Assembly: GCA_019639175.1 (NCBI GenBank)
Contig: JAHBSK010000007.1
Location: 1-64,000 of the forward strand
Length of the DNA: 64,000 bases
From: Acidobacteriota bacterium
GTDB taxonomy: Bacteria; Acidobacteriota; Blastocatellia; Pyrinomonadales; Pyrinomonadaceae
Reading direction: 5' to 3'
The stretch's first letter is position 1; each line of letters begins with the position of its first letter. Under the pieces are notes generated by a model. That model was not told the DNA's origin, did no database searches, and saw only the letters and a program-made list of their open reading frames with translations. Shown here piece by piece: positions 1-8,208 of the stretch. Both the position numbers and the translations under genes were made by a program.

Positions 1-2
1 CG

Positions 3-77
3 GCACCAAAGATCGTGCAGCCCGTTTACGGGCTTTGTTACAGGCAATGATCGTAAGGGCGTGAACGCCCTCGGTGC
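3..77. repeat. REP-like compound palindrome
   Basis: Two perfect six-base-pair hairpins with four-base loops (19-34, AGCCCG/CGGGCT around TTTA; 56-71, AGGGCG/CGCCCT around TGAA) sit inside outer arms GCACC (3-7) and GGTGC (73-77). Paired tetraloop hairpins of this kind are typical of REP/BIME elements mobilised by REP-associated tyrosine transposases. No such transposase is in the window, so the class is inferred from shape only. Confidence 0.55.
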
Positions 78-302
78 AAAATTCCGTAACCTGACCACGC
101 CATAAATGACGTGGCTATGCTAAAACAAATACCTTACCAAAGTAGGCGGCCATGAGAGGAATTTCTTTACAAAAAATGAATTCCTAAAGTTTTTCAAAGG
201 TCTCAAGTCATAAGTGACGGGCGGCATATACAGCAAAAACATCGGAACTGCCGAGGGAGTCGGAACTTTCCAAGGGTTTTCCAAACTTCACATTCGCTGA
301 GG
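78..302. other. non-coding leader before AraC gene
   Basis: No convincing gene is visible. The stretch holds a small CCACG/CGTGG hairpin near 98-117 and a short direct repeat of CGGAACT at 243-249 and 261-267, eighteen bases apart. It presumably contains the promoter of the AraC-type regulator downstream, but no clear -35/-10 pair stands out. Confidence 0.4.
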
Positions 303-308
303 ATGGCG

Positions 309-1133
309 ATGATATCTCAAATACACATTCCAGTTTATCCGCTGAACCGGTTCTTTGAGATATTTTTCTACTACAAGGGAGCAAAGCTCTCACATTCGGT
401 TGACCGTTTCTTGCCAAACGGCGATACAGAGATACTTATCGACTTTCAAGACCGCCCTCAGCATATCTACGACAACGACTCGCTCAAGGAAATACAGGCG
501 TGCCATCACGTGTGGACATCTGGTGTCAGAACTGAACCGATCACTATTCCCGCCGGGACGGATTCGGAAATGATGGTGCTGATGTTCAAGAAAGGAATGG
601 CGTCGTCGTTCTTCCCTTTCCCAATGAACGAGATCGCGAATACGGTTCTTGATGCAGACCTCGTCTGGGGATCTGACCTTGCAATTCTCAGAGAGCAAAT
701 GCTCGGCACGCAGGATATTGATGAGCGCTTTCAGATGGCTGAAAACCTTCTGCTGGAAAAATTTACATCAAAGCTGATGCTGAACCCGTGCATCGCATAC
801 GCTGTCAACGAGATGAGGACGCGGCCTGACCGCTTAAGTATTGCCAGGATGAATCACAACATCGGCTATTCGCAAAAACATTTTATTGAAATGTTCAAGC
901 GGCAGGTCGGCATAACTCCAAAAGCCTACTTAAAGATAATGCGCTTTCAGCACGTTCTGATGCGGCTGGAAAATGCGTCCGCTGACGCAGTTGACTGGCC
1001 CGCCATCGCCTTTGACAGCGGTTTTTACGACCAGTCGCATTTCATCCACGATTTCAAACTGTTCTCGGGCTTTACGCCGTCCGCATATCTGGAAAAAAGC
1101 AACGGCGTGCGGGATTACATTCCCGTCGGCTAA
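309..1133 (+). CDS. AraC-family transcriptional regulator
   Basis: A DNA-binding transcription factor of about 274 residues. The N-terminal two thirds match the DUF6597-type sensing domain found in many AraC proteins (proline-rich start, then a NGDTEILIDF stretch). The C-terminal hundred residues carry the double helix-turn-helix, ending in the typical FYDQSHFIHDFKLFSGFTPS motif. An ATG also occurs at 303, but GAGG at 299-302 overlaps it and sits six bases before the ATG at 309, so 309 is preferred. The next gene on the strand is a DUF1761 membrane protein, a possible target. Ligand and regulon cannot be read from sequence. Confidence 0.85.
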   Translation: MISQIHIPVYPLNRFFEIFFYYKGAKLSHSVDRFLPNGDTEILIDFQDRPQHIYDNDSLKEIQACHHVWTSGVRTEPITIPAGTDSEMMVLMFKKGMASSFFPFPMNEIANTVLDADLVWGSDLAILREQMLGTQDIDERFQMAENLLLEKFTSKLMLNPCIAYAVNEMRTRPDRLSIARMNHNIGYSQKHFIEMFKRQVGITPKAYLKIMRFQHVLMRLENASADAVDWPAIAFDSGFYDQSHFIHDFKLFSGFTPSAYLEKSNGVRDYIPVG

Positions 1134-1186
1134 GGTAAATTTTTTACAATACAGCGGCATCAGTTTGGAGCTAACCTCTTGCCGCT

Positions 1187-1591
1187 ATGGAAAATTTTTA
1201 CATCAACCATATTGCCGTTTTCGTCTGTGCCGTGATGAGTTTGGTCATCGGCGCGCTATGGTGGTCGCCGCTTCTTTTTGCAAAGCCGTGGCAAAAAGAG
1301 AACGGTTTGACCGACGAGCAGCTTGCCAATGCGAATATGCCAAAGACATTCGGGCTGACGTTTTTGCTTGCGTGGATAATGTCTTACAATCTGGCGTTCT
1401 TTCTTGGAGCGCCGGGAACGACATGGCAATGGGGCATTGCCGCCGGGCTGCTCGCCGCAGTTTGGGTCGCGGCAATGTTTATCATCATCGCGCTGTTCGA
1501 ACAGCGGTCATGGAAATACATGGCGATAAACTGCGGATACATTGTCATTTATTTTGCAGTGATCGGGTTTATTTTGGGAATTTGGAGGTAA
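1187..1591 (+). CDS. DUF1761 family small membrane protein
   Basis: A 134-residue integral membrane protein with about four hydrophobic segments (residues about 8-28, 54-72, 78-102, 112-133). It shows the DUF1761 pattern: an N-terminal helix followed by GALWWSPLLFAKPW and an acidic/polar loop before the second helix. No biochemical function is established for the family. It lies 53 bases after the AraC gene and 10 bases before the DUF4287/DUF5655 gene, so the three may be co-transcribed. Confidence 0.75.
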   Translation: MENFYINHIAVFVCAVMSLVIGALWWSPLLFAKPWQKENGLTDEQLANANMPKTFGLTFLLAWIMSYNLAFFLGAPGTTWQWGIAAGLLAAVWVAAMFIIIALFEQRSWKYMAINCGYIVIYFAVIGFILGIWR

Positions 1592-1601
1592 TGCAGAATA
1601 T

Positions 1602-2174
1602 ATGGCACAGAAAACATCGGGTGAGATCGAACAGGAATTTATCGACGGGCTAAAGGCCTTGACAGGAAAAGACCTTGCAGCATGGATGAAGGCGATAGAC
1701 GCGAGCGGCATTGCAAAACGCAACGACGTCATAAAATGGCTGAAAGAAGACGGCGGCTTTGGCCACATGAACGCATCGCTGCTGGTCGGCATCCACGCTA
1801 ACGGCGGCAAGCCGGTTTACGGCAGTACGGACACGCTGCTCGACAACCAGTTTGCAAAGGCGGCGGATATGCGGCCGCTTTATGAGGTGTTCATCGCATT
1901 TGCCGCAAAGCATTTTCCGGGTTCGACCGTGATCCCGAAAAAGACGTATGTGTCGATAGTGGACAACCGCGAATTTGCCGCGATCAATATCAAGCCGAAA
2001 GAGCTTCGCATCGGCTTTGACCTCGGCGACCGGCCGTTCGATGAAAAAATAGAAAAAGCAAAGCTCACCGGCCCGATGCCGCGCATCTCGCACATGTTCG
2101 TTTTGACCAATGCAAAACAACTGGACAAAAGCATCGTGGACGTAATGAAAGAATCGCACGGGCGATGTCATTAA
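1602..2174 (+). CDS. DUF4287 and DUF5655 domain protein
   Basis: A 190-residue soluble protein with two recognisable domains. An N-terminal DUF4287-like domain (residues about 1-70) has a GKDLAAWM motif and a WLKEDGGFGHMNASLL motif. A C-terminal DUF5655-like domain (about 80-188) ends with a short segment resembling the DUF1801/DUF5655 fold. These domains often occur together in small cytosolic proteins of unknown function. It follows the DUF1761 gene by ten bases. No enzymatic residues can be assigned. Confidence 0.7.
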   Translation: MAQKTSGEIEQEFIDGLKALTGKDLAAWMKAIDASGIAKRNDVIKWLKEDGGFGHMNASLLVGIHANGGKPVYGSTDTLLDNQFAKAADMRPLYEVFIAFAAKHFPGSTVIPKKTYVSIVDNREFAAINIKPKELRIGFDLGDRPFDEKIEKAKLTGPMPRISHMFVLTNAKQLDKSIVDVMKESHGRCH

Positions 2175-2311
2175 AAAACCAGGGCCGCCTGTGTTAGCGG
2201 CCGGCGGAATCCGGCAGGAGAGCAAAGACGGTTTTTAAAGATCCGCTAACAGCCATCAGCTTTTAGCTCTCAGCCAATCAAAGCTGTTTGGCTCTCGATA
2301 AGATCGGCAAG

Positions 2312-2968
2312 TCATTTCAACGCACGACGCAGGAACGCCACGAGCGGATACATCTCTTTTGCGATCTTTGTGAGAGTTTTGGGGAAATCGGCACTGGTGA
2401 TCACCTTATCCGGAAATTCGGTGTATGCCATGAACTCCTTTAGCTTGAGATACTCGACGGCTTTGTGGTCGGGGTCAAAGCCTTTTGGCGGTTTTACGAG
2501 GCGGTCGCCGCGAAGCTCGCCGAACATATCACGATAGCTTTTTTTGTTGACGATCTTTAGAAATTCGTCGGTATTTTCGGCAATTGCTGTGCGTATTTTT
2601 AGCAATTCAGGGCCGTCCGGAATGTGCTTTCCGCCCGCGACAAAGCTGCCGCCGGGCTGGATGTGAAAATAATATCCGGGCTGCATTGATTTGCGTCCGC
2701 CGGGGCTGATATAAGCGCCGAGATTCGTTTTATACGGGCTTTTGTCCTTTGAAAAGCGCACGTCGCGATAGATGCGAAAAACGCACGCCTTTGGGTCAAG
2801 CCCGGCAACATCTGCATCAAATTTGCCGATGCTGCCGATAAGCGATCCGGTAAACGCAATGACGTTGTCCTGTGCCGCGTCAAAGGCCTTTTTGTTTGCC
2901 TGGAACCATTCACGGTTGTTGTTCTTTTCAAGCTTCTTAAGAAAATCAAGTGTTTCTTTTGCCGGCAT
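2312..2968 (-). CDS. DUF2461 family protein
   Basis: A 218-residue protein of the DUF2461 (TIGR02453) family. Characteristic segments are the N-terminal FLKKLEKNNNREWFQANK, the central VFRIYRDVRFSKDKSPYKTN and the GYYFHIQPGGSFVAGG motif. The family is widespread in bacteria and its role is not established. The gene is transcribed toward the DUF5655 gene (convergent), with 137 bases between their stops. Length matches the usual 210-230 residues. Confidence 0.85.
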   Translation of the reverse strand: MPAKETLDFLKKLEKNNNREWFQANKKAFDAAQDNVIAFTGSLIGSIGKFDADVAGLDPKACVFRIYRDVRFSKDKSPYKTNLGAYISPGGRKSMQPGYYFHIQPGGSFVAGGKHIPDGPELLKIRTAIAENTDEFLKIVNKKSYRDMFGELRGDRLVKPPKGFDPDHKAVEYLKLKEFMAYTEFPDKVITSADFPKTLTKIAKEMYPLVAFLRRALK

Positions 2969-3273
2969 AATAACTGATATTTCACTCCGCTTTTTGGTTT
3001 TTCACTTTTCTCATTCGATATTTCCTGTATTCCCGTGACAAATACGTATTTTACCATCGCCTGTGTTTCATTATTTGTTTTGCGATGGTTAGAGGCGTAA
3101 ACTGTCGAAAACCGGAGCAATGGAGATCTGTGTTAACGGAATATTGTGACCATGTGAATCGCATCGCATCGGGCGCCTAATGCTGCGAAAACAGCCTCAA
3201 GAACGGCTGAACGATATAAAACATTACGCGGCAAAAGCTGCGGGATGACTTTCATGACAGGACGAATAACATT
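2969..3273. other. divergent intergenic region
   Basis: About 305 bases between the divergent DUF2461 and DUF5996 genes. No protein with family features is visible on either strand. It should carry both promoters, but no strong sigma-70 match or operator palindrome was picked out by eye. Confidence 0.4.
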
Positions 3274-4182
3274 ATGTCACCAGATACATTTCCCGAAATG
3301 CCGCTCGAAGCCTGGCGGCCAACCAAGAATACGCTGCATCTATACAGCCAGATAGTCGGAAAAATAAGGCTGATGCTCCATCCGCGCCTTAATCATTGGT
3401 GGCACGTGACGCTGTATGTCAGCCCGCGCGGGCTGACGACGCGAAAGATACCTTACGAAGGCGGCAATTTTGAGATAGAGTTCGACCTTCAAGAACACAA
3501 ATTGAAAATAACCGCCAGCAATGGCAGATCAGAAGATTTCGCTCTTTATGACGGATTGACGGTCGCAGACTTTTACAGCAGCATCTTTTCAAACCTCAGA
3601 AAGCTTGGGATCATCTGTTCAATATTGGCAACACCCTACGAAGCCCCGTCGGAAACGCCATTTGCAGAAGACTATACCAATTGCTCCTATGACAAGGAAT
3701 ATGTCCGGCGTTTTCACCAGATCCTTGTCTCTGTTGACAGCATCCTTGAGGAATTTCGCGGCAGGTTCTATGGAAAATCAACGCCGGTGCATATGTTCTG
3801 GCACAGCTTTGATCTGGCGTTGACGCGATTTTCGGGCAAACGTGTTCCCGTCCGCGAAGGAGCGAATGGCGTCGAACGCGAGGCATATTCGCACGAGGTC
3901 ATCAGCTTTGGTTTCTGGTTCGGCGACGACAACGTGCCGGCTCCGGCATTTTATTCATACACCGCACCTGAACCCGAAGGATTGTCCGAGGAACCGCTCT
4001 TGCCCGATTCTGCCAGATGGCAGGCGTCGAACGGTTCGCACATGGCTTTGCTGATGTATGAGGACGTAAGAAATGCCGATGATCCGCACGCGGCGGCACT
4101 CGATTTTCTCGAATCTGCATATCAGGCCGGAGCCAAACGGGCGGGTTGGGACAGCGAAGGTTTTCAAAACAACCCGAACTGA
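3274..4182 (+). CDS. DUF5996 family protein
   Basis: A 302-residue protein matching the DUF5996 family. It starts with the LEAWRPTKNTLHLYSQIVGK segment and contains the conserved HWWHVTLYVSPRGLTT and VHMFWHSFDLALTRFSG motifs. Length is normal for the family, whose function is unknown. It ends 32 bases before the start of the secreted NTF2-like gene. Confidence 0.8.
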   Translation: MSPDTFPEMPLEAWRPTKNTLHLYSQIVGKIRLMLHPRLNHWWHVTLYVSPRGLTTRKIPYEGGNFEIEFDLQEHKLKITASNGRSEDFALYDGLTVADFYSSIFSNLRKLGIICSILATPYEAPSETPFAEDYTNCSYDKEYVRRFHQILVSVDSILEEFRGRFYGKSTPVHMFWHSFDLALTRFSGKRVPVREGANGVEREAYSHEVISFGFWFGDDNVPAPAFYSYTAPEPEGLSEEPLLPDSARWQASNGSHMALLMYEDVRNADDPHAAALDFLESAYQAGAKRAGWDSEGFQNNPN

Positions 4183-4214
4183 CATCGGCATTCATTTTTC
4201 GTTCTTTTAGTATT

Positions 4215-4718
4215 ATGAAACACACGCTTTACCGCATTTTGCCGTTTGGAGTAATTCTTGTTCTGTTGTTGCTGGCCGGTTCGGCAACGGCAGAGGCACA
4301 GTCGCGGAAAAAGGACATGGCGGAGCTTTTGCGTCTGCACGAGCAGCAAAAAACAGCCCACATTACCAATAACGCGGAAATGTTCGTTGAGATGTTCGCC
4401 GAAAATCTGGTCCAGCTGCAGCGGGGACAATCCGCGACGCGAACAAAGGCGGAAAGCCTTTCCCGTTTCAAAACCTATCTTTCGCGCTACAAGTTCCTGG
4501 AATGGGAAGACATAAAACCGCCTGTCATAAAAATTTCGAAGGACGGCACGATGGCGACCAAGATCGTGCAAAAACGTGTTCGCGGAACCTACACCTACGA
4601 GGACGGCAAGGTCGAGGACGACCACACCGTTTTTGCATGGCTTGAGGTCTGGGAAAAGATCAAGGGCAAATGGAAGGTAACGGCGATCGCCTCAACTGAC
4701 CGGGACGGCGGTAAATAA
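4215..4718 (+). CDS. secreted NTF2/SnoaL-like protein
   Basis: A 167-residue exported protein. The chosen ATG gives a clean signal peptide (basic start, hydrophobic core, AEAQ-type cleavage near residue 28); an in-frame ATG 69 bases upstream lies inside the end of the previous gene and would bury the signal. The mature part has the cone-like SnoaL/DUF4440 pattern: an N-terminal helix, then strands ending in WLEVWEKIKGKWKVTAIAS. Such domains bind small ligands or act as minor enzymes; none can be assigned here. It ends three bases before the threonine aldolase gene, implying co-transcription. Confidence 0.65.
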   Translation: MKHTLYRILPFGVILVLLLLAGSATAEAQSRKKDMAELLRLHEQQKTAHITNNAEMFVEMFAENLVQLQRGQSATRTKAESLSRFKTYLSRYKFLEWEDIKPPVIKISKDGTMATKIVQKRVRGTYTYEDGKVEDDHTVFAWLEVWEKIKGKWKVTAIASTDRDGGK

Positions 4719-4721
4719 ATT

Positions 4722-5753
4722 ATGATAGATCTGCGCAGCGATACTGTTACGAGACCAACTAAGGCAATGCGTCAGGCAATGGCCGATGCCGAGGTCGGCG
4801 ACGACGTTTACGGCGAAGACCCGACGGTCAATCGCCTGCAGGAACGCGCCGCCGAAATGTTTGAAAAAGAAGCTGCCCTCTTTGTCCCAAGCGGTTCAAT
4901 GGGAAACCAGATCGCGGTCAAACTTCACACGAATATCGGCGATGAGATCATAATAGAAGAACGCGGGCATATCTTTAACTACGAACTTGCCGGAACATCT
5001 TTTATCTCAGGCGTGATGGTCAGGCCTGTTCAAAGCGCGGACGGGTCAGGGCATCTTACGTGGAAAGAGATCTCAGAAGCACTGCACAGCGATGTGCCGT
5101 ATTATTCGCTGATGACCGGGCTTATTTGTCTGGAAAACACACACAATTTTGCCGGCGGCAGCATTATGAGCGCCGATCACTGTAAAGAGATCTGCGACAA
5201 TGCACATGATCTGAACTTGCCGGTACATATGGACGGAGCGAGGATTTTTAACGCCGCGGCGGCGGCAGGTTCATCCGTTGCCGACCTGACACGCAAATGC
5301 GACACTGTCCAGTTCTGCCTTTCAAAAGGTTTGGGTGCGCCTGTCGGTTCCATCCTTCTTGGTTCGGCTGATCTGATAAAAGAGGCCCGCGTTTGGCGAA
5401 AGCGGCTCGGCGGCGGGATGCGTCAGGCCGGCGTGATCGCGGCGGCAGGCATTGTCGCCCTTGAACGCTCTCCGGGGCTTCTGCACGCAGACCACGCCAA
5501 CGCACGCCGTCTTGCCGAAGGCATCGCCGAACTTCGGGGCATCAGTATCGACGTTGAAAAGGTGGTTACAAATATAGTTATCTTCAACATCGCCGAAACC
5601 GGAAAAAGCTCTGCCGAGATCTGCGAAGCCCTTAAAAACGAGGGCATTCTCGCCATCGGCTTTGGCGACTCGATCAGGATGGTGACACACTTTGACGTTT
5701 CGCAGGAAGATGTAAATACGACTCTTTCTCATTTCCGTGCCATTCTCAATTAA
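4722..5753 (+). CDS. ltaE: low-specificity L-threonine aldolase
   Basis: A PLP-dependent fold-type I aldolase of 343 residues that cleaves L-threonine or L-allo-threonine to glycine and acetaldehyde. The family opening [12 protein letters not shown] is present. His83 in the ERGHIF motif stacks on the cofactor in homologues, the DGAR motif is at about 171-174, and Lys202 in [12 protein letters not shown] is the expected Schiff-base lysine. Length is normal. The gene starts three bases after the preceding NTF2-like gene, and a glycerophosphodiesterase follows after 30 bases. A related beta-hydroxy amino acid aldolase specificity (GntG type) cannot be excluded. Confidence 0.9.
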   Translation: MIDLRSDTVTRPTKAMRQAMADAEVGDDVYGEDPTVNRLQERAAEMFEKEAALFVPSGSMGNQIAVKLHTNIGDEIIIEERGHIFNYELAGTSFISGVMVRPVQSADGSGHLTWKEISEALHSDVPYYSLMTGLICLENTHNFAGGSIMSADHCKEICDNAHDLNLPVHMDGARIFNAAAAAGSSVADLTRKCDTVQFCLSKGLGAPVGSILLGSADLIKEARVWRKRLGGGMRQAGVIAAAGIVALERSPGLLHADHANARRLAEGIAELRGISIDVEKVVTNIVIFNIAETGKSSAEICEALKNEGILAIGFGDSIRMVTHFDVSQEDVNTTLSHFRAILN

Positions 5754-5783
5754 AGCCGCTGACAGCAGTTAACCAATAAAATA

Positions 5784-6677
5784 ATGAAAAACTTTCTGTC
5801 CATAATATTATTGCTTGCTTTTTCTGGTGGAGTTTATGCGCAGGGTTCGGGGCTTGTCAGCATCCAGGGACATCGCGGAGCGAAAGGCTATTTTCCTGAA
5901 AATACCATTCCGGGTTTCATCCTTGCGGTCGAACAGGGAGCCGATACGATAGAACTTGACGTTGTCATCTCACAGGATAAAAAGGTCGTTGTGTCGCACG
6001 ACCACTGGTTCTCTTCGGCTTTTTCAACGGCGCCGGACGGTACGCGTGTTGCCAGAGAAACCGAACGCGAACACAACATCTACAAAATGGCCTATGAACA
6101 GGTCAGAAAATACGACGTCGGCAGCTTTGGCAATACAGGCGTTCCGGGACAGATCCCGATCAGCACGCACAAACCTCTGATGACCGAGGTTTTTGAGGCG
6201 GTCGAAAAATATACACAGGAACGCGGCCTGCCGCCAACGCGATACAACATAGAGATAAAATCCGGCCCGCAGGGCGACAACGTCTTTCATCCCGAAATAC
6301 CGGAATTCGTCGATCTTGTTCTTAAGGACATCGCCGCCCATGGCCTCAGCAAACGCGTGATCGTCCAGTCGTTCGATGTCCGCCCGCTTCAGCTTATTCA
6401 CACGATCGATCCCGATATGGTGATCTCATTTCTTGTATCAAATCAGTTGGGTGTGGAAAAGAACCTCGAAAATCTCGGTTTTGTCCCGGATACATACAGC
6501 CCCAATTTTTCACTGATGAACGAAGAATTGGTGAGATATTGCCGTGAAAAGAGGATCAAACTGGTGCCGTGGACGGTAAACAACATCGACGACATGATAA
6601 AAATGCGCGACCTGGGCATTGACGCGATCATCACCGACTACCCCGATCGTGCCGTAAAGGTTTTCAGAAGAAAATGA
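5784..6677 (+). CDS. secreted glycerophosphodiester phosphodiesterase
   Basis: A 297-residue GDPD-family enzyme that hydrolyses glycerophosphodiesters to an alcohol and glycerol-3-phosphate. A signal peptide covers residues 1-19. The catalytic set is intact: His30-Arg31 in GHRGAKGYFPENT, Glu57 and Asp59 in the IELDV metal-binding motif, and His72 in VVSHDH. A C-terminal VPWTVNN motif and the ITDYP ending complete the TIM-barrel. It is probably periplasmic and used for phospholipid headgroup salvage. It is downstream of and close to ltaE but functionally unrelated to it. Confidence 0.9.
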   Translation: MKNFLSIILLLAFSGGVYAQGSGLVSIQGHRGAKGYFPENTIPGFILAVEQGADTIELDVVISQDKKVVVSHDHWFSSAFSTAPDGTRVARETEREHNIYKMAYEQVRKYDVGSFGNTGVPGQIPISTHKPLMTEVFEAVEKYTQERGLPPTRYNIEIKSGPQGDNVFHPEIPEFVDLVLKDIAAHGLSKRVIVQSFDVRPLQLIHTIDPDMVISFLVSNQLGVEKNLENLGFVPDTYSPNFSLMNEELVRYCREKRIKLVPWTVNNIDDMIKMRDLGIDAIITDYPDRAVKVFRRK

Positions 6678-6860
6678 GCTTCTCCGCTGCCTGGCCGTTC
6701 TCCTTTATGAATGCGGCCCGGCATTTCTATTTGCTCCATAATTATTTACGCCACGAAAAACCACATCCGCTTTCTTCATTTCGGATAAACACTTCGACAG
6801 GCCTCTTTTTTTAACGACGGCACTTCTTGCAAAGCGTCTGATTCGGGTAAACTATCGGGG

Positions 6861-7544
6861 ATGATAATCGCTATCGACGGCCCGTCAGGCGCGGGCAAAT
6901 CAACCTTGGGGAAAATGCTTGCAAAGGAGTTTGGGCTTCTGTATCTGGACACCGGCGCAATGTATCGCGCGGCGGCACTGGCATCTGTCAGGGCAGGAGC
7001 TGCGCTTGATGATGAGAAAGCTGTCATTGAAGCGGTTGACAGATCGGACATCCGGCTCGAGGGCGAACCGGATTCTCTCAAGGTGTTGCTGGACGGTCAG
7101 GATGTGACCACGGACATACGAACACTTGACGCGGCACAGGCAGCCTCAATCGTATCGACCATTTCGGAGGTCAGAAGCAGAATGGTCGAACTTCAGCGTT
7201 CGATAGGCGAACAGGACAAGAAAGGCTGTGTGCTGGAAGGCCGCGACATCGGCAGCGTTGTTTTTCCCAACGCCGACATCAAATTTTTCCTGACCGCGAA
7301 ACCCGAAGCCCGCGCCAGACGGCGCTTTGAGGAAGACAGGGCAAAAGGCCGCGAAAGCACATACGAAAAAACGCTTGCCGAGATAAACGAACGCGATGAG
7401 CGCGACGTGTCCCGCGACGATTCGCCGCTGGTAATAGCCGAGGATGCCGTCGTCATAGACACAAGCGACCTTGACCTGACCGAGGTTTTTGAACAAATGC
7501 TCGCAAAGGTTCGTGAAAGACAAAGTGAAGCTGCCAAGGTCTAA
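6861..7544 (+). CDS. cmk: cytidylate kinase
   Basis: Phosphorylates CMP and dCMP using ATP, feeding nucleotide pools in the cytoplasm. The Walker A GPSGAGKST is at residues 7-15, followed by LYLDTGAMYRA, the CMP-binding GRDIGSVVFP segment near residue 120 and the RARRRFEE lid. Total length of 227 matches the Cmk family. The ATG is preceded by GGGG. It stands alone between the GDPD gene and tRNA-Arg, with a 183-base upstream gap that likely holds its promoter. Confidence 0.95.
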   Translation: MIIAIDGPSGAGKSTLGKMLAKEFGLLYLDTGAMYRAAALASVRAGAALDDEKAVIEAVDRSDIRLEGEPDSLKVLLDGQDVTTDIRTLDAAQAASIVSTISEVRSRMVELQRSIGEQDKKGCVLEGRDIGSVVFPNADIKFFLTAKPEARARRRFEEDRAKGRESTYEKTLAEINERDERDVSRDDSPLVIAEDAVVIDTSDLDLTEVFEQMLAKVRERQSEAAKV

Positions 7545-7688
7545 TTTCAGATCGGAAGCGTATTGGCTTGTCATCATTTCATTCGGGCCGCCGGCGGCAG
7601 GCATTTTATCCGTGCTTGCGTATCAGCCGGTGAATTTGTTTGACTAACCGAGACACAATCGCTAACATCATAAATTGCTTTTTGATAT

Positions 7689-7762
7689 GCTCCCGTAGCT
7701 CAGTTGGATAGAGCAACAGCCTTCTAAGCTGTGGGTCGCACGTTCGAGTCGTGCCGGGGGCA
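7689..7762 (+). tRNA. tRNA-Arg (TCT)
   Basis: A 74-base cloverleaf. The acceptor arms GCTCCCG and CGGGGGC pair (one G-T), the D-arm is GCTC/GAGC, and the anticodon stem ACAGC/GCTGT holds loop CTTCTAA with anticodon TCT. The T-arm contains GTTCGAGTC and the discriminator base is A. CCA is not encoded. It reads AGA (and probably AGG) codons. Confidence 0.95.
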
Positions 7763-7770
7763 AACATTAT

Positions 7771-8022
7771 ATGCAGTCTCTTACACCTGTAGAGATCTGC
7801 ACTCGTTGTATCATCTGTGACGAATCCGATCCGGTCGTATTGGAGTTTGACCATAGGGACGGAAATGATAAGATTGACAGCGTATCAAGCTTGATCCGTA
7901 ATTCCTCATGGGATCGGATCGCAGCGGAACTGGCAAAATGTGACGTGCTTTGTGCTAACTGTCATAGACGTAAGTCAGCCGCTCAATTTCGCTGCAAGAG
8001 GCACCTTTTCATAGATCGTTAA
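7771..8022 (+). CDS. small HNH-type nuclease-like protein
   Basis: An 83-residue product with the features of an HNH nuclease core: CTRCIICDES provides a CxxC knuckle, LEFDHRDG carries the Asp-His pair at about residues 28-29, and VLCANCHRRKSA provides the second CxxC with its His. Relatives I know of are usually longer, with an N-terminal extension of tens of residues, so this copy may be 5'-truncated or a minimal domain. It sits eight bases after tRNA-Arg and five bases before tRNA-His, an unusual place for a protein gene. No strong ribosome-binding site is visible, so expression is uncertain. Confidence 0.55.
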   Translation: MQSLTPVEICTRCIICDESDPVVLEFDHRDGNDKIDSVSSLIRNSSWDRIAAELAKCDVLCANCHRRKSAAQFRCKRHLFIDR

Positions 8023-8027
8023 TTTAC

Positions 8028-8104
8028 GGCGGCTATAGTTCAGTGGTTAGAGCGTCTGATTGTGGTTCAGAAAGTCGAGGGTTCGAATCCCTCTAGCCGC
8101 CCCA
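8028..8104 (+). tRNA. tRNA-His (GTG)
   Basis: Cloverleaf with acceptor arms GCGGCTA and TAGCCGC and the extra G at position -1 (8028) facing the discriminator C (8101), which is diagnostic of tRNA-His. Anticodon stem TCTGA/TCAGA holds loop TTGTGGT with anticodon GTG. The T-arm is GGGTTCGAATCCC. The 3' CCA is encoded (8102-8104), unlike the neighbouring tRNA-Arg. Confidence 0.95.
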
Positions 8105-8208
8105 TCTTCCGTTAAACGTTAAAAAATGACAGCCGCGTCATCGCTTGCCGCTGAAAGCGAAAGGTACGTCGTTCCTCTTTTTTATTTGATCCAGGGAGTT
8201 TTCGCACC

